Shown here: in pieces, positions 1 through 5,420 of the stretch
How the letters are laid out: every line of letters starts with the position of its first letter
How positions within the stretch are numbered: position 1 is the stretch's first letter
Assembly (NCBI GenBank): GCA_051657745.1
Contig: JBOFLG010000245.1
Coordinates: 1 to 8,902 of the forward strand
Direction: 5' to 3'
DNA length: 8,902 nt
Source of the DNA: JBOFLG01 sp051657745
GTDB lineage: Bacteria > Actinomycetota > Actinomycetes > Actinomycetales > Dermatophilaceae
Notes under the pieces: generated by a model
Seen by the model: the letters and a program-made list of their open reading frames with translations, nothing else
Told to the model about the DNA's origin: nothing
Database searches by the model: none
Made by a program: the position numbers and the translations under genes

Positions 1-591
1 CCTCACCCGTTCCCGGCGGGCCTTCATGACTGCACCTCGGCGCTCGCGTGGCTGGCGGCGAGCCGGGAGCGGCTCGGCATCTCCACGATCATCGTGTCGG
101 GCGAGTCGGGCGGCGGCAATCTGGCACTGGCGACCACGCTGGCAGCGAAACGGGACGGGCAGCTCGACCAGATTGACGGCGTCTACGCGCAGTGCCCCTA
201 CATCTCCAACGCCTACGCTGCGCCGCCGCCGGAGTTGACCTCATTGGTGGAGAACGATGGCTACTTCATGTCGTGCGAGCAGATGAGCACCCTCGCCGTG
301 GCCTACGACCCGTCCGGCGAACACGCCACCAACGCCCTGGCCTGGCCGTATCACGCCACCGTCGATGATCTGCGGGGTCTGCCGCCGCATGTGATCTCGG
401 TCAACCAGCTCGACCCGGTCCGCGACGAGGGGCTGGCCTACTACCGCAGGCTGCTCGACGCTGGCGTGTCTGCGGTGAGCCGAACCGTCAACGGCACCAG
501 CCACGCCGGCGACGTCCTCTTCGGCGAGGCCATGCCCGACGTGTACGCCGCCACCATCCGCGACATCAGGTCGTTCGCCGGCTCCCTCTAG
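1..591 (+). CDS. Alpha/beta-hydrolase-fold esterase, HSL-like (5' end missing)
   Basis: This is the C-terminal 196 residues of a carboxylesterase/lipase-type hydrolase; the reading frame is open from base 1, so the start lies outside the window. The nucleophile elbow GESGGGN puts the catalytic serine at window residue 36 (106-108). The typical acid motif LDPVRDEG gives the aspartate at residue 138, and the histidine is at residue 168 in NGTSHAGD. All three triad members are therefore present in the right order for the alpha/beta-hydrolase fold-3 (hormone-sensitive lipase) family. The oxyanion-hole HGGG motif of that family would lie upstream and cannot be seen. No signal peptide can be judged. 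The natural substrate is unknown; such enzymes hydrolyse short-chain esters. The GTG at 94 falls inside the catalytic elbow and cannot be the real start. The gene is separated from the next by 273 bp and does not look part of the downstream operon. Confidence 0.88.
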   Translation, partial: PHPFPAGLHDCTSALAWLAASRERLGISTIIVSGESGGGNLALATTLAAKRDGQLDQIDGVYAQCPYISNAYAAPPPELTSLVENDGYFMSCEQMSTLAVAYDPSGEHATNALAWPYHATVDDLRGLPPHVISVNQLDPVRDEGLAYYRRLLDAGVSAVSRTVNGTSHAGDVLFGEAMPDVYAATIRDIRSFAGSL

Positions 592-624
592 CGAGCACGA
601 CCCTGGGCCCATTCGGGTTGTCGG

Positions 625-671
625 TCCGCCCGGTGGTGGCGTGAGTCTTGTTGATCCGCCCGGTGGTGGCG
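625..671. repeat. 17-bp direct repeat pair, 30-bp period
   Basis: The sequence TCCGCCCGGTGGTGGCG occurs exactly at 625-641 and again at 655-671. The similarity continues a few bases on each side: TTGT precedes both copies, and only one of the two bases after the exact copy differs. The two copies are separated by 13 bp. The unit is not palindromic and there are only two copies, so it is not a CRISPR array. It could be a remnant of an interspersed repeat family or a pair of protein-binding sites. Confidence 0.75.
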
Positions 672-712
672 CGTGTTGAGGTCGGCGGATGCCGTGGCCA
701 CCCGGTTGCCCC

Positions 713-728
713 GCCCCTCGACGGGGGC
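713..728 (+). terminator. Possible weak G/C hairpin after the esterase
   Basis: GCCCC at 713-717 can pair with GGGGC at 724-728 around a 6-base loop. It lies about 120 bp after the esterase stop and is not followed by a T-run. Actinobacterial terminators often lack a T-run, so it could help end the esterase transcript, but a 5-bp stem in DNA this GC-rich is weak evidence. Confidence 0.2.
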
Positions 729-791
729 CGGTCGGCACGGTCCGACGTAGCGGCGGGCCTGGCCCGTGTGCCTGAGGTCGCCGAGTTCGCA

Positions 792-814
792 GACCGCCTG
801 ACCGCCTGACCGCC
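792..814. repeat. 8-bp tandem repeat, almost three copies
   Basis: The unit GACCGCCT occurs at 792-799 and 800-807, with a partial third copy (GACCGCC) at 808-814. It ends 1 bp before a -10-like TACAGT hexamer, upstream of the creatininase-family gene. Copy number may vary by slippage, but no function is shown by the sequence. Confidence 0.7.
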
Positions 815-815
815 G

Positions 816-821
816 TACAGT
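816..821 (+). promoter_or_regulatory. Possible -10 element of the creatininase-family gene
   Basis: TACAGT fits the actinobacterial -10 pattern TANNNT and lies 43 bp before the GTG start, leaving room for a 5' leader of about 36 bases that includes the ribosome binding site. I see no good -35 hexamer at 16-19 bp upstream, where the 8-bp tandem repeat lies. This is a candidate only. Confidence 0.3.
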
Positions 822-851
822 GACAACGAACGACGCCAGCGCGATTGGACC

Positions 852-857
852 GGAAGG
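852..857 (+). promoter_or_regulatory. Ribosome binding site of the creatininase-family gene
   Basis: GGAAGG lies 7 bases before the GTG at 865. An in-frame TAG occupies 862-864, directly before that GTG, so no earlier start is possible in this frame. The Shine-Dalgarno match supports GTG 865 as the real start. Confidence 0.65.
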
Positions 858-864
858 TGGGTAG

Positions 865-1611
865 GTGGACTTCGTCACCGCAGCGACATCGGTGGAGGAG
901 GGCCGGCGCTCCGCCTCGGTGGCCGTGCTACCCGTCGGGAGCTTCGAGCAGCACGGTTCCCACCTGCCGCTGGCTACCGACACCATCATCGCCGGCCTCA
1001 TTGCCTCCCGTGTCGCGGACGCGTACGACCTGTTCCTCTTGCCCCCGGTAACGATCTCCTGCTCGCACGAACACGCCGGGTTCCCGGGCACGGTCAGCAT
1101 CACCTCGGCCACGCTGCACCGACTCATCACCGACATTGCCGACGACCTCGCACGGGCCGGCATCCACCGGCTCGCCCTCGTCAATGGGCACGGCGGCAAC
1201 TACGTGCTGTCCAACATCGCCCAGGAAGCCAGCGCCACCACCGGTGAGGCCGCTCGCCGGATGATTGTGTTCCCCGGCCGAACCGACTGGGGCACAGCGC
1301 GCTCCGCCGCACAGCTCACCAGCGATGCCAGCGCCGACATGCACGGCGGCGAGGGCGAGACCTCCCTCTTGCTGCACGGCGCGCCACATCTGGTCCGCGA
1401 CGGCTGGCAGAATGCCGACCACGAGGCACCCGAGCGGCCCGACCTTCTCCTCCTCGGGATCCGCGGATACACACCGACCGGCATCATCGGCACTCCCTCC
1501 GCGGCAACCGCCGACAAGGGCCGCGTGATGCTCGACGCTCTCACTGCGGCCTTCGCCCCCCATCTCACGGTGCTGAGCGACGACGTACTGGCATGCCCTG
1601 CGGCGCAGTGA
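865..1611 (+). CDS. Creatininase-family metalloamidase
   Basis: This 248-residue protein has the length and motif order of the creatininase family (binuclear metal amidohydrolases that open cyclic or linear amides or formamides). LPVGSFEQHGSHLPLATDT at residues 22-40 supplies the expected metal ligands E28, H30 and D39. EHAGFPGT follows at 69-76, NGHGGN at 107-112 (H109 as a further ligand), and MHGGEGETS at 159-167 supplies conserved glutamates. No signal peptide or membrane segment is visible, so it should be cytoplasmic. Known members include creatininase, the formamide hydrolase of archaeal flavin synthesis and the mycofactocin peptidase MftE. No mycofactocin or creatine gene lies nearby, so the substrate cannot be named. 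The start is fixed by an in-frame stop immediately upstream and a good ribosome binding site. It is 59 bp from the hisI start and not overlapping it, so it may be transcribed separately. Confidence 0.88.
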   Translation: MDFVTAATSVEEGRRSASVAVLPVGSFEQHGSHLPLATDTIIAGLIASRVADAYDLFLLPPVTISCSHEHAGFPGTVSITSATLHRLITDIADDLARAGIHRLALVNGHGGNYVLSNIAQEASATTGEAARRMIVFPGRTDWGTARSAAQLTSDASADMHGGEGETSLLLHGAPHLVRDGWQNADHEAPERPDLLLLGIRGYTPTGIIGTPSAATADKGRVMLDALTAAFAPHLTVLSDDVLACPAAQ

Positions 1612-1658
1612 TTTTCGACCGACCGCGGACCGTGATCTCGGCGTCGGCGTCGGACCGG

Positions 1659-1670
1659 CAGAATGGTGGG
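1659..1670 (+). promoter_or_regulatory. Possible leaderless promoter of hisI-trp
   Basis: CAGAAT at 1659-1664 is one base from the TANNNT -10 pattern and ends 6 bases before the GTG start of hisI at 1671. That spacing places the transcription start at or next to the start codon, as in the leaderless mRNAs that are common in actinobacteria. There is no clear Shine-Dalgarno sequence at normal distance, which fits leaderless initiation. No recognisable -35 box is seen. The 59-bp gap holds no leader peptide with runs of Trp or His codons, so classic attenuation is not indicated here. Confidence 0.4.
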
Positions 1671-2063
1671 GTGACTGTTGGCCCTGCCGCACCGGGCTCC
1701 ACCGCCCTTGACCCTGCGCTCGCTGCCCGGCTGACCCGTGACCGTGTCGGGTTGGTTCCGGTGGTGGTGCAGCAGCATGACACCGGCGAGGTGCTGATGC
1801 TGGGGTGGATGGATGACGAGGCGCTGCACCGGACCCTCACCACTGGCCGGGCCACCTACTGGTCGCGCAGCCGTCAGGAGTACTGGCGCAAGGGCGACAC
1901 CTCCGGGCACGTGCAGCAGGTGCGCTCGGTGGCCTTGGACTGCGACGGCGACACGTTGCTGGTCCGCGTCGACCAGACGGGTGTCGCGTGCCATACCGGT
2001 GCTCGTACCTGCTTCGATGCCGGGGTGCTCCGTACCGCCACCACGGCGGGTGAGCTCGGATGA
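1671..2063 (+). CDS. hisI: Phosphoribosyl-AMP cyclohydrolase HisI
   Basis: HisI opens the adenine ring of phosphoribosyl-AMP in the third step of histidine synthesis, using zinc and magnesium, in the cytoplasm. The 130-residue protein has the family hallmarks: LMLGWMDDEAL near residues 42-52, TYWSRSRQEYWRKG at 62-75, the acidic DCDGD at 90-94 (magnesium ligands and zinc-binding C91), and ACHTGARTC with C107 and C114, the other two zinc cysteines. It is a stand-alone cyclohydrolase; no HisE pyrophosphohydrolase domain follows. I chose the GTG at 1671. An ATG at 1593 is in frame but would add 26 unrelated residues, overlap the previous gene and have no ribosome binding site. The stop overlaps the trpE start (ATGA), so the two are translationally coupled, linking one histidine step to the trp operon. 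Confidence 0.92.
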   Translation: MTVGPAAPGSTALDPALAARLTRDRVGLVPVVVQQHDTGEVLMLGWMDDEALHRTLTTGRATYWSRSRQEYWRKGDTSGHVQQVRSVALDCDGDTLLVRVDQTGVACHTGARTCFDAGVLRTATTAGELG

Positions 2064-3658
2064 CGACCACGACCGGTGAGCGGTCGTCATCCGTTCCGGT
2101 GGAGGCGCCTGATCTGGCGTTCGGCCGTACCTGGCCCTCGCTCGACGCGTTTGGGGTGCTGGCCCGGGACCGGCGGGTGATCCCGGTGGTTCGCCGGTTG
2201 ATGGCTGATGGTGAGACGCCGGTGGGGTTGTACCGCAAGCTCGCGGGGGAGCGGCCGGGCACGTTTCTGCTGGAGTCGGCTGATCATGACGGGGTCTGGT
2301 CGCGGTGGTCGATCATCGGTGCGGCGAGCCGGGCCACCCTCACCGAGGTCGGCGGTCAGGCGCACTGGGTTGGTGAGCCACCCGCGGGCGTGCCCACGAC
2401 GGGTCTGGCCACCGACGTCCTCCAGGCCACGATGGCGGCGCTGGCCACCGAACCGGTGGCCGGACTGCCTCCCCTGACTGGCGGCATGGTCGGCGCCATC
2501 GGCTACGACGCGGTGCGTCACTGGGAACGAGTCCCCGACGACAATCCCGACGACCTCGGCCTGCCCGAGGTGGCGATGCTGCTCGCCACCGATCTCGCCG
2601 TGCTCGATCACGCGGACGGCTCGGTGCTGCTGGTGGCCAACGCGATCAACTACGACGACACTCCCGACCGGGCCGAGCAGGCCTGGGCGGATGCCGTGGC
2701 CCGCCTCGATGTGATGACCGGGGCGCTTGCCGCGCCCGCGCCGAGCACCGTGGCCGTGGTGGACGAGAGCGCGGCGGAGCAGGCCCTGTCCCAGGTGCGC
2801 ACGAACACGTCCGGGGCGCGGTACGAGGAGATTGTCGAGCTCGCGAAGGAGGACATCCGGGCCGGTGAGGTGTTCCAGGTGGTGCTCTCGCAGCGGTTCT
2901 CCCTCGACTGTCCGGCTGACCCGCTCGAGGTCTACCGTGCCTTGCGGGCGTCGAACCCGAGTCCGTACATGTACCTGTTCCGGCTGCCGATGCCCGATGG
3001 TGGGTCGTTCGCGGTGGTCGGCAGTTCACCGGAGGCGTTGGTGCGGGTCACCGGGGGGAAGGCGATCACCCACCCGATCGCGGGGTCGCGCCCGCGCGGG
3101 AAGACTCCCGAGGACGACGTGCGGCTCGCCGACGACCTGCTCGCCGACCCGAAGGAGCGAGCCGAGCACGTGATGCTCGTCGACCTGGGCCGCAACGACC
3201 TCCAGCGGGTGTGCCAGCCGGGCACCGTGGACGTCGTCGAGTTCATGAACGTGCGGCGGTACAGCCATGTGACGCATCTGGAGTCCACGGTCGCCGGTGA
3301 CACCCGGGCGGGAGTCGATGCCTACCAGGTGCTTGCCTCGACCTTTCCTGCTGGGACTCTGTCCGGGGCTCCGAAGCCACGGGCGATGGCGCTGATCGAC
3401 CGCTACGAATGCTCCCGCCGCGGCATCTACGGCGGCGTGGTCGGCTATCTCGACTTCCACGGTGATCTTGATATGGCCATCGCGATCCGCACTGCGGTCA
3501 TCAAGGACGACATCGCCTACGTGCAGGCTGGCGCGGGCATCGTCGCTGACTCGGTGCCGGCGAGTGAGCACGCGGAGTGCCAGGCCAAGGCCGCGGCGGT
3601 GCTGCGCGCGGTCGCCACGGCATCCGCACTGCATACGGTGACGCCGAGGATGACGTGA
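2060..3658 (+). CDS. trpE: Anthranilate synthase component I TrpE
   Basis: TrpE converts chorismate to anthranilate, the first committed step of tryptophan synthesis, using ammonia from a glutamine amidotransferase partner (TrpG) that is not encoded here. The 532-residue length is normal. The N-terminal domain carries the LLES motif (residues 70-73), part of the tryptophan-binding site for feedback inhibition, so the enzyme is probably inhibited by tryptophan. The C-terminal chorismate-binding domain shows SNPSPYMY, GSSPEALVR, THPIAGSRPRG (337-347), EHVMLVDLGRNDL (369-381), HLESTVAG and PAGTLSGAPKPRAM (430-443), followed by the QAGAGIVADS block. The last motifs distinguish it well as a working TrpE/PabB-type enzyme; the LLES site and trp context favour TrpE. 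The ATG overlaps the hisI stop (ATGA) and the TGA overlaps the next gene's GTG (GTGA). No defect is seen. Confidence 0.96.
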   Translation: MTTTTGERSSSVPVEAPDLAFGRTWPSLDAFGVLARDRRVIPVVRRLMADGETPVGLYRKLAGERPGTFLLESADHDGVWSRWSIIGAASRATLTEVGGQAHWVGEPPAGVPTTGLATDVLQATMAALATEPVAGLPPLTGGMVGAIGYDAVRHWERVPDDNPDDLGLPEVAMLLATDLAVLDHADGSVLLVANAINYDDTPDRAEQAWADAVARLDVMTGALAAPAPSTVAVVDESAAEQALSQVRTNTSGARYEEIVELAKEDIRAGEVFQVVLSQRFSLDCPADPLEVYRALRASNPSPYMYLFRLPMPDGGSFAVVGSSPEALVRVTGGKAITHPIAGSRPRGKTPEDDVRLADDLLADPKERAEHVMLVDLGRNDLQRVCQPGTVDVVEFMNVRRYSHVTHLESTVAGDTRAGVDAYQVLASTFPAGTLSGAPKPRAMALIDRYECSRRGIYGGVVGYLDFHGDLDMAIAIRTAVIKDDIAYVQAGAGIVADSVPASEHAECQAKAAAVLRAVATASALHTVTPRMT

Positions 3659-4323
3659 CGCGGCTGCGGCGGAAGGGTTCGGTCGCGCTGCTCGGCGTGC
3701 TCGCGGCGCTGGGTCTGCTTGCTGCCGGGTTCCAGCCGTGGGCCACTGGTGCGGTCGATGATGCGGTGCTCGGCGCTACCGGCGTCAGCGCCACCGGCAG
3801 CGAGGTGGCCCCCGGCCTCTCCGGGGTGGCCCTGGCCGTGGCTGCGGCCGTGGTCGCGGTGATCACCGCCGGGCGGGTGGGGCGGGTGGTTGCGCTCGTC
3901 GGCTATGCGCTGTGCCTCGCCGGCGCGACATCGCTGATCGTGCGGGTACTCGTTGATCCCGGTGGCGCATTGGGGCCGTTGGCCGCGACGCGGGTCGGCC
4001 GCACTGGAACGGTCGCCACCACCGAGGCCGCAGCGACCGGGTGGCCCTGGCTAGCGCTGGCCGCCGTCGTGGTCGGTGCGGTCGGTCTCCTGGCCGGTGT
4101 GCTGGGCGCCCGATCCTGGGGTGCGCCGACATCGCGGTACGACATCCCGCGCAGCGCAGACGCCGCCGGGCCGCGTGGTGAACGGATCTCGAGCGACTGG
4201 GATCGACTGTCCGCCGGGCAGGACCCGACCGATTTCGCCGGGCCGGACCCGACCGATTCCGCGCGGGAGCAGCCCACCGCGCATCCGGGGCGGCCCGACT
4301 CACGTCCACCGCGCCCGGGCTGA
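3655..4323 (+). CDS. Trp-operon-associated membrane protein (TIGR02234-like)
   Basis: The 222-residue protein belongs by position and layout to the uncharacterised Trp_oprn_chp family, found between trpE and trpC in many actinobacteria. Four membrane segments are visible at about residues 9-26, 55-72, 77-99 and 131-151. The first ends in the sequence QPWATG, a feature of the family, and the loop between the third and fourth segments is probably extracytoplasmic. After the last segment comes a polar tail of about 70 residues, rich in Pro, Asp, Ser and Arg, with a doubled octapeptide (AGQDPTDF then AGPDPTDS). Function is unknown; suggestions such as tryptophan or precursor transport are only inference from context. 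The GTG at 3655 overlaps the trpE stop, is followed by a typical basic start before the first helix, and is preferred over an in-frame ATG at 3577, which would lie deep inside trpE. Confidence 0.85.
   Translation: MTRLRRKGSVALLGVLAALGLLAAGFQPWATGAVDDAVLGATGVSATGSEVAPGLSGVALAVAAAVVAVITAGRVGRVVALVGYALCLAGATSLIVRVLVDPGGALGPLAATRVGRTGTVATTEAAATGWPWLALAAVVVGAVGLLAGVLGARSWGAPTSRYDIPRSADAAGPRGERISSDWDRLSAGQDPTDFAGPDPTDSAREQPTAHPGRPDSRPPRPG
4212..4259 (+). repeat. In-frame 24-bp tandem duplication
   Basis: Bases 4212-4235 and 4236-4259 are two adjacent 24-bp copies that differ at only two positions. The period is a multiple of three, so the reading frame of the membrane protein is kept, and the copies encode two similar eight-residue units in its disordered tail. 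The near identity suggests a recent duplication by slippage. Confidence 0.85.
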
Positions 4324-4329
4324 CAGAAT
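4324..4329 (+). promoter_or_regulatory. Possible internal -10 element
   Basis: CAGAAT directly follows the TGA of the preceding gene and is identical to the hexamer found before hisI. It lies at the left end of the longest gap inside the trp cluster (52 bp) and could be an internal promoter for the second half of the operon. No -35 match is evident, and a six-base match is weak evidence. Confidence 0.25.
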
Positions 4330-4335
4330 TGCGCA

Positions 4336-4351
4336 GCCGGCCCGGGCCGGC
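4336..4351. promoter_or_regulatory. Perfect 16-bp palindrome before the HGxxPAAW gene
   Basis: GCCGGCCCGGGCCGGC reads the same on both strands. In RNA it could fold as a 6-bp stem with a four-base loop, and in DNA it is a good dimeric operator shape. It sits between a -10-like hexamer and the ribosome binding site of the next gene, so it could be an operator, an mRNA-processing or stability hairpin, or a weak attenuator. There is no T-run after it. Confidence 0.4.
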
Positions 4352-4360
4352 ATCCATCCG

Positions 4361-4367
4361 AGGAAGG
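4361..4367 (+). promoter_or_regulatory. Ribosome binding site of the HGxxPAAW-type gene
   Basis: AGGAAGG lies 8 bases before the ATG at 4376. It is one of the best Shine-Dalgarno sequences in the window and decides the start of this small gene against the in-frame upstream start candidates inside the previous gene. Confidence 0.7.
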
Positions 4368-4375
4368 TGTCTGCG

Positions 4376-4606
4376 ATGAGCGATCATGACGACGACCACG
4401 GGCACAGCATCGCGGCCTGGACCGCGGTGGCCGTCATCATCGTCGCGTCGGCCGTGATGTCGGCTGCGGTGCTCTGGCCGAACCCCTGGCTGTTCGCTGG
4501 CGGGGTGGCGCTCGCGGTCGCTGGCGCCGTCGCTGGCAAGGTGCTGTCCATGGCCGGGTACGGTGCGGCCGAGCGAGACCGCGACACGACCCCGTCGATC
4601 CGGTGA
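4376..4606 (+). CDS. Small HGxxPAAW-type membrane protein
   Basis: This 76-residue protein starts with an acidic, histidine-rich cytoplasmic or exposed segment (MSDHDDDHGHS), then two membrane helices at about residues 14-33 and 38-58, then a short GYG-containing polar tail. It matches the HGxxPAAW family of small proteins found in actinobacterial trp operons, both by its position between the Trp-associated membrane protein and trpC and by the motif at residues 8-15, here HGHSIAAW. The usual proline is isoleucine. Function is unknown. The His/Asp cluster could bind a metal, but that is inference. The ATG has a strong ribosome binding site and is 52 bp from the previous stop; the next gene begins 13 bp after its stop. 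Confidence 0.85.
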   Translation: MSDHDDDHGHSIAAWTAVAVIIVASAVMSAAVLWPNPWLFAGGVALAVAGAVAGKVLSMAGYGAAERDRDTTPSIR

Positions 4607-4619
4607 CGGTCGTCGGCCG

Positions 4620-5420
4620 ATGACCACCGTTCTTGACTCCATCGTCGCCGGGGTCCGTCAGGATCTCGCCGTTCGCGAGGCTCGGCGCCCGCTCGCCGTG
4701 GTCTCCGCCGCTGCGGAGGCGGCCCGGCCGCCGCTCGACGCTGCCAGTGCCCTGGCCCGGCCGGGCCTGTCCCTGATCGCCGAGGTGAAGCGGGCCAGCC
4801 CAAGTAAGGGTGAGTTGTCCGGGATCCCCGACCCGGCGGGTCTGGCCGCCGAGTACGTCCAGGGCGGTGCTGCCGCAGTGTCGGTGCTCACTGAGCAGCG
4901 CCGGTTCGGCGGCACGCTCGCCGACCTTGACGCGGTGCGGGCCGCGGTCGAGGTGCCGGTGCTTCGCAAGGACTTCGTGGTCACCGACTACCAGGTGTGG
5001 GAGGCCCGTGCGCATGGCGCCGACCTGGTGCTGCTCATCGTCGCGGCGCTCGAGGACGCCGTGCTCGCCGCGTTGCTCCAGCGGGTCGACGAGCTCGCGA
5101 TGACCGCGCTGGTCGAGGTGCACGACGAAGCCGAGACAGCGAGGGCGCTGGCTGCGGGGGCGACCGTCGTCGGGGTCAACGCCCGCGATTTGAAGACCCT
5201 TCAGATCCACCCCGAGACGTTCTCGCGGCTGCGTCCGCTGCTGCCCGACGGCGTGATCACGGTGGCCGAGTCCGGCATCGACGGCCCCGAGGCGGCCGGT
5301 GCCTATGCCGACCAGGGCGCCGACGCGGTGCTGGTGGGGGAGGCGCTGGTGCGAACCGGTGAGCCGCGCGCGGCGGCCGCAGCGATCATCGCGGCGGGCG
5401 CCCAGGTGGCGCGGCGGTGA
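4620..5420 (+). CDS. trpC: Indole-3-glycerol-phosphate synthase TrpC
   Basis: TrpC closes the indole ring by decarboxylating and dehydrating carboxyphenylamino-deoxyribulose phosphate to indole-3-glycerol phosphate. The 266-residue single-domain (beta/alpha)8 barrel has its family signature LIAEVKRASPSKG at residues 52-64 (E55, K57, S60), the catalytic lysine K117 in LRKDFV, E166 in ALVEVHDE, N187 in VGVNARDLK, and the phosphate-binding AESGI and VLVGEALV blocks near the C-terminus. It has no TrpF domain fused, unlike the enterobacterial enzyme. The ATG at 4620 gives the usual actinobacterial beginning (TTVLDSIVAGVRQD); an earlier in-frame start at 4563 would add an arginine-rich stretch and overlap the previous gene. 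The ribosome binding site is poor, so coupling across the 13-bp gap is likely. The stop overlaps the trpB start. Confidence 0.95.
   Translation: MTTVLDSIVAGVRQDLAVREARRPLAVVSAAAEAARPPLDAASALARPGLSLIAEVKRASPSKGELSGIPDPAGLAAEYVQGGAAAVSVLTEQRRFGGTLADLDAVRAAVEVPVLRKDFVVTDYQVWEARAHGADLVLLIVAALEDAVLAALLQRVDELAMTALVEVHDEAETARALAAGATVVGVNARDLKTLQIHPETFSRLRPLLPDGVITVAESGIDGPEAAGAYADQGADAVLVGEALVRTGEPRAAAAAIIAAGAQVARR

Larger units (their letters stand above)
592..864. other. Intergenic region with repeats, esterase to creatininase
   Basis: This 273-bp gap has no convincing reading frame on either strand. It holds a 17-bp direct repeat pair (625-641 and 655-671), a G/C hairpin (713-728), an 8-bp tandem repeat (792-814), a -10-like hexamer TACAGT (816-821) and the ribosome binding site of the next gene. 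The left half may contain the esterase transcript end, and the right half probably holds the promoter of the creatininase-family gene. Frames open on the minus strand here are shadows that run into the coding genes on both sides. Confidence 0.7.

Noticed and set aside
625..671. CRISPR-like array
   Set aside because: There are only two short repeat copies, a 13-bp spacer and no cas gene.
588..1199. Minus-strand open frame across the intergenic gap and creatininase-family gene
   Set aside because: It covers the repeat pair and runs into a clear plus-strand gene. No domain or ribosome binding site supports it.
1593..1670. Upstream ATG start for hisI
   Set aside because: It adds 26 residues without family similarity, overlaps the preceding gene and lacks a ribosome binding site.
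1612..1670. Tryptophan or histidine attenuator leader peptide before hisI-trpE
   Set aside because: No small frame with clustered Trp or His codons and no competing hairpins are seen; trpE itself overlaps hisI, leaving no room for a leader there. The 4324-4375 gap also lacks one.
3577..3654. Upstream ATG start for the Trp-associated membrane protein
   Set aside because: It lies within the 3' end of trpE in another frame. The GTG at 3655 gives a GTGA overlap and a normal basic N-terminus before the first helix.
4076..4375. Long form of the HGxxPAAW-type protein starting inside the previous gene
   Set aside because: The extra 100 residues are an Arg/Pro-rich out-of-frame reading of the membrane protein gene, while ATG 4376 has a strong ribosome binding site.
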